DNA from: an uncultured Marinicella sp.
Lineage (GTDB): Bacteria; Pseudomonadota; Gammaproteobacteria; Xanthomonadales; Marinicellaceae
Reading direction: 5' to 3'
Length of the DNA: 6,086 nt
NCBI GenBank assembly: GCA_938008005.1
Contig: CALLLZ010000130.1
Coordinates: 1-6,086, forward strand
In this document: piece by piece, positions 1-5,402 of the stretch
How the letters are laid out: each line of letters opens with the position of its first letter
Position numbering within the stretch: position 1 is the stretch's first letter
Translations under genes and position numbers: made by a program
Notes under the pieces: model-generated
Seen by the model: the letters and a program-made list of their open reading frames with translations, nothing else
What the model was told of the DNA's origin: nothing
Database searches by the model: none

Positions 1-11
1 TTTAACCGCTT

Positions 12-40
12 TTGAATTGTTGTTAATCTTATGTTTTAAT
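12..40 (+). promoter_or_regulatory. Probable sigma70 promoter with extended -10
   Basis: A -35-like TTGAAT (12-17, 4/6 to TTGACA) is followed after exactly 17 nt by a -10-like TTTAAT (35-40, 5/6 to TATAAT). A TG at 32-33, one base before the -10, makes it an extended -10. Transcription would start near 46-48, giving a leader of about 38 nt before the gene at 85. This comes from consensus reading only. Confidence 0.55.
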
Positions 41-84
41 AGTGCAATACCATACAATTGTTAAGTGGTTAAAAAGGGGAGTAT

Positions 85-660
85 ATGAAAATTTCTACAG
101 AAAAAGTGATCTGGTATGTCGTTGGACGATTTTATATTAACAGTGAAAGTGAAGCATTCGATGCGGGCTATTTCTCGTACATCGATGGTCTTAAAGGCCC
201 TTTTTTTCAAGGCAGTGACAAAAATGAAAGTACGGCATTTTTTACCTTTTATGCGGATAAATTTACCAGTACTGCCATTCAAAATGGCAATGTATCTACA
301 TCTTTGACACCACCTGGGAATTGGAGCATGTATTTAAATCATCATCCGGATGGTAGCTGGGGGAAACCGTCTTCGTTTAAAGGCAGTCAACAACAAAAAA
401 TCGCCACTTGGAGTCGTGCAAATACTTCAATGAGTACCACTGTGGGTGTGACGTCTTTGAGTTTATTGACTTTCAACTTGAAAGAAAGTTGGGATTTTGA
501 ATGGCAAGGAAAAATCTATAATATAAGAGAGATCATTCCTCATGATGTAACTCAACTTGGTTTTGGCAGTGCTGAACTTCTGGACCCGTTGCCAAAATAT
601 CCAACGATCAAGGCATTCGGTGCATCGGCAATGTTAAATAGCAAAGATAGCTCTGAATAA
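85..660 (+). CDS. Hypothetical protein, 191 aa, unrecognised family
   Basis: I do not recognise this protein and assign no function. The start is supported by a GGGGAG Shine-Dalgarno at 76-81, close to the ATG, and by a promoter at 12-40. The gene has its own upstream signal and runs toward the minus-strand gene at 735-1433. There is no signal peptide and no membrane segment, so it is probably cytoplasmic. The protein has no cysteine and is rich in aromatics: Trp at 10, 80, 91, 109, 136 and 140, plus many Phe and Tyr. Ser, Thr, Asn and Gly are also common. Visible stretches include WYVVGRFYIN (10-19), PPGNWSMYLNHHPDGSWG (76-93) and WDFEWQGKIYNIREI (136-150). Short alternating hydrophobic segments suggest a mostly beta structure. 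The last ten or so residues look disordered. The ORF is intact. That it is a real gene is well supported; its role is unknown. Confidence 0.75.
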   Translation: MKISTEKVIWYVVGRFYINSESEAFDAGYFSYIDGLKGPFFQGSDKNESTAFFTFYADKFTSTAIQNGNVSTSLTPPGNWSMYLNHHPDGSWGKPSSFKGSQQQKIATWSRANTSMSTTVGVTSLSLLTFNLKESWDFEWQGKIYNIREIIPHDVTQLGFGSAELLDPLPKYPTIKAFGASAMLNSKDSSE

Positions 661-670
661 CAGCACTGGC

Positions 671-700
671 TGGGTTAATAGGATGTGTTCAGTTAGCCCA
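671..700. terminator. Weak convergent hairpin, possible terminator
   Basis: TGGGTTAA (671-678) can pair with TTAGCCCA (693-700) around a 14-nt loop. The stem is eight pairs with one G-U wobble on the plus strand; on the minus strand that pair becomes an A-C mismatch. It lies in the 74-nt gap between two converging genes, where a bidirectional terminator would be expected. No run of T follows on either strand, so it is not a convincing intrinsic terminator. Confidence 0.25.
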
Positions 701-734
701 AGAATGGTGTTCTATAGTATGTAGTCAGATTGTT

Positions 735-1433
735 TTACTCAAAACCATTGGCAAATATCAAATCAGGTGCGGTGAAATCAATTGTTAATGTCGGTGCAGC
801 ACCACTTTCTCGGCTACTTATACCTCGCGCATTTTGATTGCTGATTTCATCACCCAATAGAATCCAGCCAAAATTCATTGCTGGGTTATCGAGCCACATT
901 TGAACATCAGCGATCAATCCACTGTTGGAAGAGAAAGTAACCGTTTCATTGGTGTTGACATTGAATTTTGTGATGGCAGAGGCGGTACTGAAAAAATCCC
1001 CACCTTCCGTATTCCACGTCAATGTATCATAAAAGCGATGAAGCCAAGTGGCGTCATTGGTGGTTGCTGATGAACCATTACCGCTGCCATTTGAAGAACC
1101 CTCTCCCCAATCAGCCAGTAATAAATGCAAGTTGGCATCAAAACTAAAGCCATCCGGGGGGACATTACTGACCGTTATTTCTAATGAAGCTGAGTTGATG
1201 GTTGAATTGGATGGAATGCCATTTAAGTCAAATTGTAATACAGCGCGGCGTTTTCTAAATTGTGCATTATCCCCAGTTTTTCCAATAAACAATCGAGTGC
1301 CCGCACCATTGCTAGAGTCTCCATCATCTGTTTCATAAAGTGTATTGTCTTTGGAGGGTATAATTTGTATGGTATCAGCTGATAATTGTGAGCTGATCAA
1401 CAACATGGGTATAAAAGACAAAACAAATTTCAT
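735..1433 (-). CDS. Secreted DNRLRE-domain protein with IFANGFE C-terminal tail
   Basis: The 232-residue precursor begins with a Sec signal peptide: MKFV, a hydrophobic core to about residue 15, and likely cleavage after SQLSA (residue 19). The mature part matches the DNRLRE beta-sandwich pattern. It has KDNTLYE near 28-34, a Gly-rich turn and RLFIGKTG (47-54). RRAVLQFDLNGIP (62-74) is followed by strand NSASLEITV (80-88). Near the end, SSRESGAAPTLTIDF (206-220) is the usual closing strand of such domains. A Ser/Gly/Asn-rich loop lies at 112-122 (GSSNGSGNGSS). The domain is typical of extracellular or cell-wall proteins and is often attached to enzymes; here it makes up the whole protein. No catalytic domain is visible, so a structural or carbohydrate-binding role is possible but unproven. 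The last seven residues are IFANGFE. The gene has its own promoter (1463-1491) and is divergent from the transporter operon. Only a weak CAGG lies upstream as ribosome binding site. Confidence 0.82.
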   Translation of the reverse strand: MKFVLSFIPMLLISSQLSADTIQIIPSKDNTLYETDDGDSSNGAGTRLFIGKTGDNAQFRKRRAVLQFDLNGIPSNSTINSASLEITVSNVPPDGFSFDANLHLLLADWGEGSSNGSGNGSSATTNDATWLHRFYDTLTWNTEGGDFFSTASAITKFNVNTNETVTFSSNSGLIADVQMWLDNPAMNFGWILLGDEISNQNARGISSRESGAAPTLTIDFTAPDLIFANGFE

Positions 1434-1462
1434 AAATGATAAACCTGCATATAAGTGTGTAG

Positions 1463-1491
1463 ATTATAAGATTACATTTAAATGTTAACAA
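1463..1491 (-). promoter_or_regulatory. Sigma70 promoter for the DNRLRE gene
   Basis: On the minus strand, TTGTTA (1491-1486, 4/6 to the -35 consensus) is followed after exactly 17 nt by a perfect TATAAT (1468-1463). The start site would be near 1456, leaving a leader of about 23 nt before the ATG at 1433. This is the best-matching promoter in the window. Confidence 0.6.
1474..1485. promoter_or_regulatory. 12-bp palindrome in promoter spacer, possible operator
   Basis: ACATTTAAATGT is a perfect 12-bp palindrome lying wholly between the -35 and -10 of the minus-strand promoter. A dimeric regulator bound there would block RNA polymerase. It is AT-rich, so chance is possible, and no regulator is encoded in the window. 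Confidence 0.3.
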
Positions 1492-1569
1492 GTAAAATTA
1501 AAACCTGAATCTAACCCATATTTATCATAAATTTGAGTAGAATCTTATCAATCTTTTTTCGAGTTTACT

Positions 1570-2811
1570 ATGTCCACAAAAAGAAATAAATTAGGCCCGG
1601 GTGTTTTGGTTGCAGCAGCATTTATCGGCCCAGGGACAGTAACCACATGTACTTTGGCTGGGGCAAATTTTGGTTATGCTTTGATTTGGGCTTTGGTGTT
1701 TTCGATTGTGGCCTGTATTTTGTTACAGGAAATGTCGGCACGTTTGGGTGTGGTTACACAACAAGGGTTGGGGGAAGTTCTGAAGTCACAGTTCCAAAAT
1801 CCGCTGCTTAAATATGTGATTTTCACCTTGGTTACTGTGGCAATATTCATTGGAAACAGTGCCTATGAAGGTGGTAACATTGCTGGTGCTGCCTTGGGTA
1901 TAGAAGCGTTATTACCTGATTTAAACTTTCCTTGGCCAGTGCTAATTGTTGGTTTGGCTTTTGTGATACTAATTCAGGGCAGTTATCAGGTTTTGGAAAA
2001 GGCTTTAATCGGCTTGGTATTGTTGATGAGTTTGGCTTTTATGACAACTTTTATCATGACTAAACCAGATTTAGGTGCCTTGTTCTTGGGTTTGAAACCA
2101 CAAGTGCCAGAGGGCGCATGGTTAACTGTGATTGCTTTGGTAGGTACTACAGTGGTGCCATACAATTTATTTTTACATGCTTCAGCGGTAAAAAATAAAT
2201 GGCATGACGCGGCTGATTTACCACAGGTAAGAAAAGATAATATGATTTCTATCGGGTTGGGTGGTCTGGTTTCATTGGCCATTATTTCAACCGCTGCAGC
2301 TGCATTTTTTAGCCAACAATTGGGTCAGCAATTAGATCAAAGCGCAGCGATTAAATCAGCTGCAGATATGTCAGTTCAGTTAGAGCCGTTATTGGGTTCA
2401 TGGGCTTCGATTGCTATGGGTTTGGGGCTGTTTGCTGCAGGAATTTCATCATCTATCACTGCGCCGTTGGCAGCGGCCTATGCAGTGGTAGGTATGCTGG
2501 GTTGGCAAAACCAAGACAAAAGTAAGGATGTGAAGGATGTGCGTTTTAGAGCAATCTGGGCTGCGGTTTTGTTCAGTGGTTTGGCGTTATCATTATCAGG
2601 GTATAAACCGATTACCATCATTTGGTTTGCGCAAGTTGCCAATGGTATCTTGTTACCTTTATTGGCTGCGTTTTTATTGTATGTGATGAATAAATCTGAT
2701 TTGTTAGGGGGCTATAAGAATACCTGGCTACACAATGTTTTTGGTGCGTTGGTTATTATGGTGACGCTTTTTTTAGGTGGTAAGTCATTGTATTTTGCCT
2801 TCTTTCAATAG
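1570..2811 (+). CDS. Nramp-family (YcsG-like) transporter lacking metal-binding residues
   Basis: This 413-residue integral membrane protein shows about 11 hydrophobic helices and the overall Nramp/SLC11 (LeuT-fold) pattern, at the usual length for bacterial members. Helix 1 carries LGPGVLVAAAFIGPGTVTT (8-26), in which the canonical DPGN is GPGT (20-23). Helix 6 carries VGTTVVPYNLFLHAS (191-205), in which MPH is VPY (196-198). Helix 8 has AAGISSSITAPLAAAYA (289-305) in place of the AAGQSSTITG type. The metal-coordinating Asp, Asn and Met of Mn/Fe transporters are therefore all replaced (Gly, Thr, Val), and proton-linked Mn uptake is unlikely. The gene is first in an operon, with pxpA 21 nt downstream. 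The homologous arrangement ycsG next to ycsF in Bacillus subtilis supports a link to 5-oxoproline. Import of 5-oxoproline or a related organic acid is my inference; another ion is possible. The start has a weak GAG (1561-1563) six nt upstream and is the natural N-terminus. Calling this mntH would mislead. Confidence 0.85.
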   Translation: MSTKRNKLGPGVLVAAAFIGPGTVTTCTLAGANFGYALIWALVFSIVACILLQEMSARLGVVTQQGLGEVLKSQFQNPLLKYVIFTLVTVAIFIGNSAYEGGNIAGAALGIEALLPDLNFPWPVLIVGLAFVILIQGSYQVLEKALIGLVLLMSLAFMTTFIMTKPDLGALFLGLKPQVPEGAWLTVIALVGTTVVPYNLFLHASAVKNKWHDAADLPQVRKDNMISIGLGGLVSLAIISTAAAAFFSQQLGQQLDQSAAIKSAADMSVQLEPLLGSWASIAMGLGLFAAGISSSITAPLAAAYAVVGMLGWQNQDKSKDVKDVRFRAIWAAVLFSGLALSLSGYKPITIIWFAQVANGILLPLLAAFLLYVMNKSDLLGGYKNTWLHNVFGALVIMVTLFLGGKSLYFAFFQ

Positions 2812-2832
2812 CCGAGTATAGGAGTTGAACCC

Positions 2833-3615
2833 ATGAACATTAGGCATTCAATAGATTTAAATTGTGACTTGGGTGAGTACGATGAACTCAGCCAAGGTGG
2901 TAATGACGAAGCCATCATGGCGTATATTTCTTCATGTAACATCGCATGTGGTGCTCATGCAGGTAATGAGCAGGTGATTGGTCACACCGTAGCATTGGCT
3001 AAGCGTCAGCAGGTAAGTATCGGTGCACACCCATCATATCCCGACAGAAAAAACTTTGGGCGCAAGATGATGCAATTAGCAAATAAAGAATTGCGACCAA
3101 TTTTACATGATCAAATAGCCAGGGTTGCTGCATTAACTCAACAGCAAGACGCCGTTTTGGCGCATGTAAAACCCCATGGTGCTTTGTATAACCAAGCGGC
3201 GATTGATTTAGACTTGGCTTTGTTGTTGGCTGAAACCATAGCCGAACAAGGTCAAAAGCTGATGTTCTATGGTTTGGCACATTCAGCCATGGCACAAGCA
3301 GCTAAGGAAGTTGGAGTGGTTTTTGTGGCCGAGGGATTTGCCGATCGTGCTTATACTGCATTACGAACCTTGCAGCCACGTGGCGAGCCTGGAGCCATAA
3401 TTAATGACGCCGATGTGATGTTACAGCGCGTAATTGGTTTACTGCAAAAAGAGCAAGTAATGGCTGTATCAAATGAACGTATTGAGTTGAAAATTGATAC
3501 ACTGTGCATACATGGAGATCACGAAGGTTCATTGAAAACAGCTGAAACTTTATATCATGGTATCAGGGCAGCTGGATTTGGTATCAATCCACCTGCTGGT
3601 ATAGTGCACTTGTAA
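2833..3615 (+). CDS. pxpA: 5-oxoprolinase subunit PxpA (LamB/YcsF family)
   Basis: PxpA works with PxpB and PxpC in the cytoplasm to hydrolyse 5-oxo-L-proline to L-glutamate at the expense of ATP, removing a damage product of glutamine and glutamate. The 260-residue protein covers the whole LamB/YcsF family. Motifs in order are IDLNCDLGE (7-15), NIACGAHAG (36-44), IGAHPSYPDRKNFGR (63-77), HVKPHGALYNQA (111-122), EGFADRAYT (167-175) and CIHGD (225-229). These match the Escherichia coli protein (YbgL, about 244 residues) from memory, with a slightly longer N-terminus. The conserved His and Asp residues in these motifs are the likely active-site groups. The ATG has GGAG at 2821-2824, eight nt upstream. 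Its stop overlaps the pxpB start by one base (TAATG), so the two are translationally coupled. The old family name LamB/YcsF or 'lactam utilization protein' is the same thing. No missing motif or frameshift is seen. Confidence 0.95.
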   Translation: MNIRHSIDLNCDLGEYDELSQGGNDEAIMAYISSCNIACGAHAGNEQVIGHTVALAKRQQVSIGAHPSYPDRKNFGRKMMQLANKELRPILHDQIARVAALTQQQDAVLAHVKPHGALYNQAAIDLDLALLLAETIAEQGQKLMFYGLAHSAMAQAAKEVGVVFVAEGFADRAYTALRTLQPRGEPGAIINDADVMLQRVIGLLQKEQVMAVSNERIELKIDTLCIHGDHEGSLKTAETLYHGIRAAGFGINPPAGIVHL

Positions 3616-4355
3616 TGATAAGTGGATTAAAAATCATCAAAATGTTACCTAACGGTGATTGTGGTATCTTGATGCGATTTCAATCTGATGCAAACCTATT
3701 GGTCGGTATTCATGCGTTAGCAAATGATCTGTTGGCTAACCCACCGTCTGGGATTTATAGTAAAACTGCCAGCACCCAAAAGGCTCTTGCCCAAATAGTT
3801 AATATCATCCCGGCAACTGATAGTTTGGTGGTAGTATTTGCATCACCGATTGATTTGAAGTCGGAGGTTTTGGATGTGTTTAAAGCACGTTGTGAAAATT
3901 TGGTAGTGAACCATCGTTATAAACAAGTTCATGATATTCCAGTTTGTTATGCCGCTGATGTGGCCAGCGATGTGCAGGTGGTTTGTGAGAGACTGGGGCT
4001 ATCCCATCAACAGTTGATTGATTTTCACAGTGAACCAATCTACCATATCGACATGCTTGGTTTCTTACCGGGTTTTGCTTACTTATCAGGCAATAATTCA
4101 ATCCTCAATTTACCTCGAAAAAACACACCCAAACTTCAAGTTGAAGCAGGCAGCGTGGCCATTGCAAATCAGCATACCGGTATATATTCCTTGAGCAGTC
4201 CAGGGGGATGGCATGTAATAGGGCGTACGCCAAAACAATTACTGAACTGGACGGATCAACAACACCCCATGGTCTTAAATCCATTGGATGAAGTGAGGTT
4301 CAGGCCAATTGATTTACAAGAGTTTAAGTTGCTTTGTGAAAACCATGCAAATTGA
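3615..4355 (+). CDS. pxpB: 5-oxoprolinase subunit PxpB (KipI family)
   Basis: PxpB is the KipI-type subunit of the PxpABC 5-oxoprolinase; it pairs with the PxpC (KipA-type) subunit. In Bacillus the homologue was first described as an inhibitor of the sporulation kinase KinA. The 246-residue protein has the expected C-terminal core. It shows IPVCY (108-112), LGFLPGFAYL (148-157), the PRKNTPKLQVEAGSVAI stretch (167-183), HTGIYSLSSPGGWHVIGRTP (187-206) and DEVRF (225-229). The N-terminal part is longer than in the roughly 218-residue E. coli protein, with about 20 extra residues near 41-59 before the NIIPATDSLVVVF strand. The ATG at 3615 overlaps the pxpA stop by one base. There is no strong Shine-Dalgarno, so translation probably depends on coupling. 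Its 3' end overlaps pxpC by 11 nt. Confidence 0.94.
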   Translation: MISGLKIIKMLPNGDCGILMRFQSDANLLVGIHALANDLLANPPSGIYSKTASTQKALAQIVNIIPATDSLVVVFASPIDLKSEVLDVFKARCENLVVNHRYKQVHDIPVCYAADVASDVQVVCERLGLSHQQLIDFHSEPIYHIDMLGFLPGFAYLSGNNSILNLPRKNTPKLQVEAGSVAIANQHTGIYSLSSPGGWHVIGRTPKQLLNWTDQQHPMVLNPLDEVRFRPIDLQEFKLLCENHAN

Positions 4356-5217
4356 AGTCATTCAAGCGGGTTCTTTCACCACCATACAAGATGGTGGTCG
4401 TGTAGGCTATGCCCACTTAGGTGTTCCTGTATCTGGGTTTATGGATGAACGGTCGGCACATTTAGCCAATTGTTTGGTTGGTAATCAACTAGGTGATGCG
4501 CTGTTGGAGTTGACCTGGACCGGATTAGAGTTTGTTTGTCATGCTGATTGTTCAATGGCCCTAGCTGGGGCTGAGTTTGAATGTTTTTTAAATGCCAAGC
4601 CTGTCTATATAGATACTGTGATACAACTTAAAGTGGGTGATCATTTTAAAATGGGTCGGTTATTAACGGGGGTTAGGGGGTATATGGCATTTGCAGGATC
4701 TTTTGATTTACCTCCGATTGCTGGTAGCTTAAGTACTTTGGTAGTGGCTGGATTGGGTGGTCATTTGGGTAGACAGATAGAAACTGGCGATTTGTTGAAG
4801 TTGAGAAAACCTTCATTGACAGTTATAAAGCACCTGCCATTCTGGAAAAAGCTCAAGCCTCAATCAACACACGTTATCAGAGCCATACCGGGGCCAGAGT
4901 TTAATGATTTCAAATCAGCTGCGGTTAGACAAGCATTTGGACAATCTTATCAATTATCCCATGATTGTAATCGCCAAGGTTTTCGGTTGTTGGCTGAAAC
5001 CATAGAGTCGCCTAAAAAAATACAGATGGTCAGTTCAGGGTTGGTGCCGGGCAGTTTACAAGTGACGCCTGATGGACAAACTATTTTGGCTATGAGAGAT
5101 GCGCAAACCACTGGTGGTTACCCAAGAATTTTGATTGTTAATCAAAATCAATTGCATCAAATTGCTCAAATCCGCCCTGGAGAAAATATTTACTTTTTCG
5201 TTACCCACAACCAGTAA
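4345..5217 (+). CDS. pxpC: 5-oxoprolinase subunit PxpC (KipA, biotin-dependent carboxyltransferase-like)
   Basis: PxpC (KipA/YbgK type) completes the PxpABC 5-oxoprolinase. Its fold resembles the carboxyltransferase part of urea amidolyase, so automatic annotation often calls it a biotin-dependent carboxyltransferase. No biotin domain is present here. With the ATG at 4345 the protein is 290 residues. Motifs are TTIQDGGRVGYAHLGVP (12-28), RGYMAFAGSFDLPPIAGS (111-128), RAIPGPEFNDF (179-189), NRQGFRL (209-215), SSGLVPGSLQVTPDG (230-244), RDAQTTGGYPRI (251-262) and AQIRPGE (274-280). A TTG at 4309 would add 12 residues. I reject it because family members begin directly with the strand that matches MQIEVIQAG, and the ATG gives an ordinary 11-nt overlap with pxpB. 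The protein is slightly shorter at the C-terminus than E. coli PxpC (about 310 residues), lacking the charged tail. It is the last gene of the operon. Confidence 0.95.
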   Translation: MQIEVIQAGSFTTIQDGGRVGYAHLGVPVSGFMDERSAHLANCLVGNQLGDALLELTWTGLEFVCHADCSMALAGAEFECFLNAKPVYIDTVIQLKVGDHFKMGRLLTGVRGYMAFAGSFDLPPIAGSLSTLVVAGLGGHLGRQIETGDLLKLRKPSLTVIKHLPFWKKLKPQSTHVIRAIPGPEFNDFKSAAVRQAFGQSYQLSHDCNRQGFRLLAETIESPKKIQMVSSGLVPGSLQVTPDGQTILAMRDAQTTGGYPRILIVNQNQLHQIAQIRPGENIYFFVTHNQ

Positions 5218-5245
5218 ATCTAACTTTATAGTTGATCAAATATGG

Positions 5246-5274
5246 CTGAAATCACTTTTTATGGTGAATTTCAG
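5246..5274 (+). other. Imperfect hairpin after the pxp operon
   Basis: CTGAAATCAC (5246-5255) can pair with GTGAATTTCAG (5264-5274) around an 8-nt T-rich loop. The stem is ten pairs with a single bulged A. It begins 28 nt after the pxpC stop, where an operon end signal is expected, but no T-run follows. It may protect the 3' end or be a Rho-dependent end. Its right arm is also the first unit of the TTTCAG array. Confidence 0.3.
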
Positions 5275-5307
5275 GTTAATTTCAGAATAATTTCAGAAAA
5301 TTTTCAG
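5267..5307 (+). repeat. Four TTTCAG direct repeats with exact 11-nt period
   Basis: TTTCAG occurs at 5269, 5280, 5291 and 5302, each exactly 11 nt from the next. The first three units are preceded by AA, giving AATTTCAG; the fourth is ATTTTCAG. An inverted CTGAAA lies upstream at 5246. An 11-nt direct-repeat period places sites on one face of the helix and is the geometry of OmpR/PhoB-type response-regulator boxes. The array ends about 95 nt before the secreted CSLREA gene. A regulatory role is inference. Confidence 0.5.
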
Positions 5308-5334
5308 GTTTAAACTGGGTCAAAAAATTAAAAT
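5306..5334 (+). promoter_or_regulatory. Possible activator-dependent promoter for the CSLREA gene
   Basis: TAAAAT (5329-5334, 5/6 to the -10 consensus) lies 17 nt after AGGTTT (5306-5311), which is a poor -35. The -35 position overlaps the end of the fourth TTTCAG unit, as expected for a promoter where a bound activator replaces the -35 contact. Transcription would start near 5341, giving a leader of about 60 nt. Such -10 matches are common in AT-rich DNA, so this is tentative. Confidence 0.28.
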
Positions 5335-5390
5335 TTCAATAACGAACTCAAGTCTTCAAAAGAAAAGTTGAGATAAACATTTATTAAAAT

Positions 5391-5395
5391 AGGAG
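5391..5395 (+). promoter_or_regulatory. Ribosome binding site fixing a TTG start
   Basis: AGGAG sits seven nt before TTG at 5403. An in-frame TAA at 5385-5387 rules out any longer reading. The first in-frame ATG (5457) would remove most of the signal peptide. Together these make TTG the start. Confidence 0.75.
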
Positions 5396-5402
5396 TTTAA
5401 TT

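Larger units (their letters stand above)
1461..1554. repeat. Imperfect inverted repeat pair in divergent intergenic region
   Basis: AGATTATAAGATT at 1461-1473 reads on the plus strand. AGATTGATAAGATT reads on the minus strand of 1541-1554. The two copies differ by one inserted G. One copy overlaps the -10 of the DNRLRE promoter and the other lies just 5' of the transporter gene. They may be paired regulator sites or an accident of AT-rich sequence. No clear sigma70 promoter for the plus-strand operon was found between 1434 and 1569. Confidence 0.25.

Noticed and set aside
1048..1338. Plus-strand open frame of 96 codons opposite the DNRLRE gene
   Set aside because: It lies wholly inside the minus-strand gene, has no ribosome binding site, and its sequence is the antisense of a well-supported secreted protein.
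1570..2811. Calling the transporter mntH (Mn/Fe uptake)
   Set aside because: The DPGN and MPH metal-binding motifs are replaced by GPGT and VPY, and the operon context is 5-oxoproline metabolism rather than metal homeostasis.
4309..4344. TTG start adding 12 residues to PxpC
   Set aside because: The added residues do not resemble the family N-terminus. ATG at 4345 begins exactly at the conserved first strand and gives an ordinary short overlap with pxpB.
5308..5315. GTTTAAAC palindrome after the TTTCAG array
   Set aside because: It is an 8-bp palindrome in AT-rich DNA with no extension of symmetry; chance is enough to explain it.
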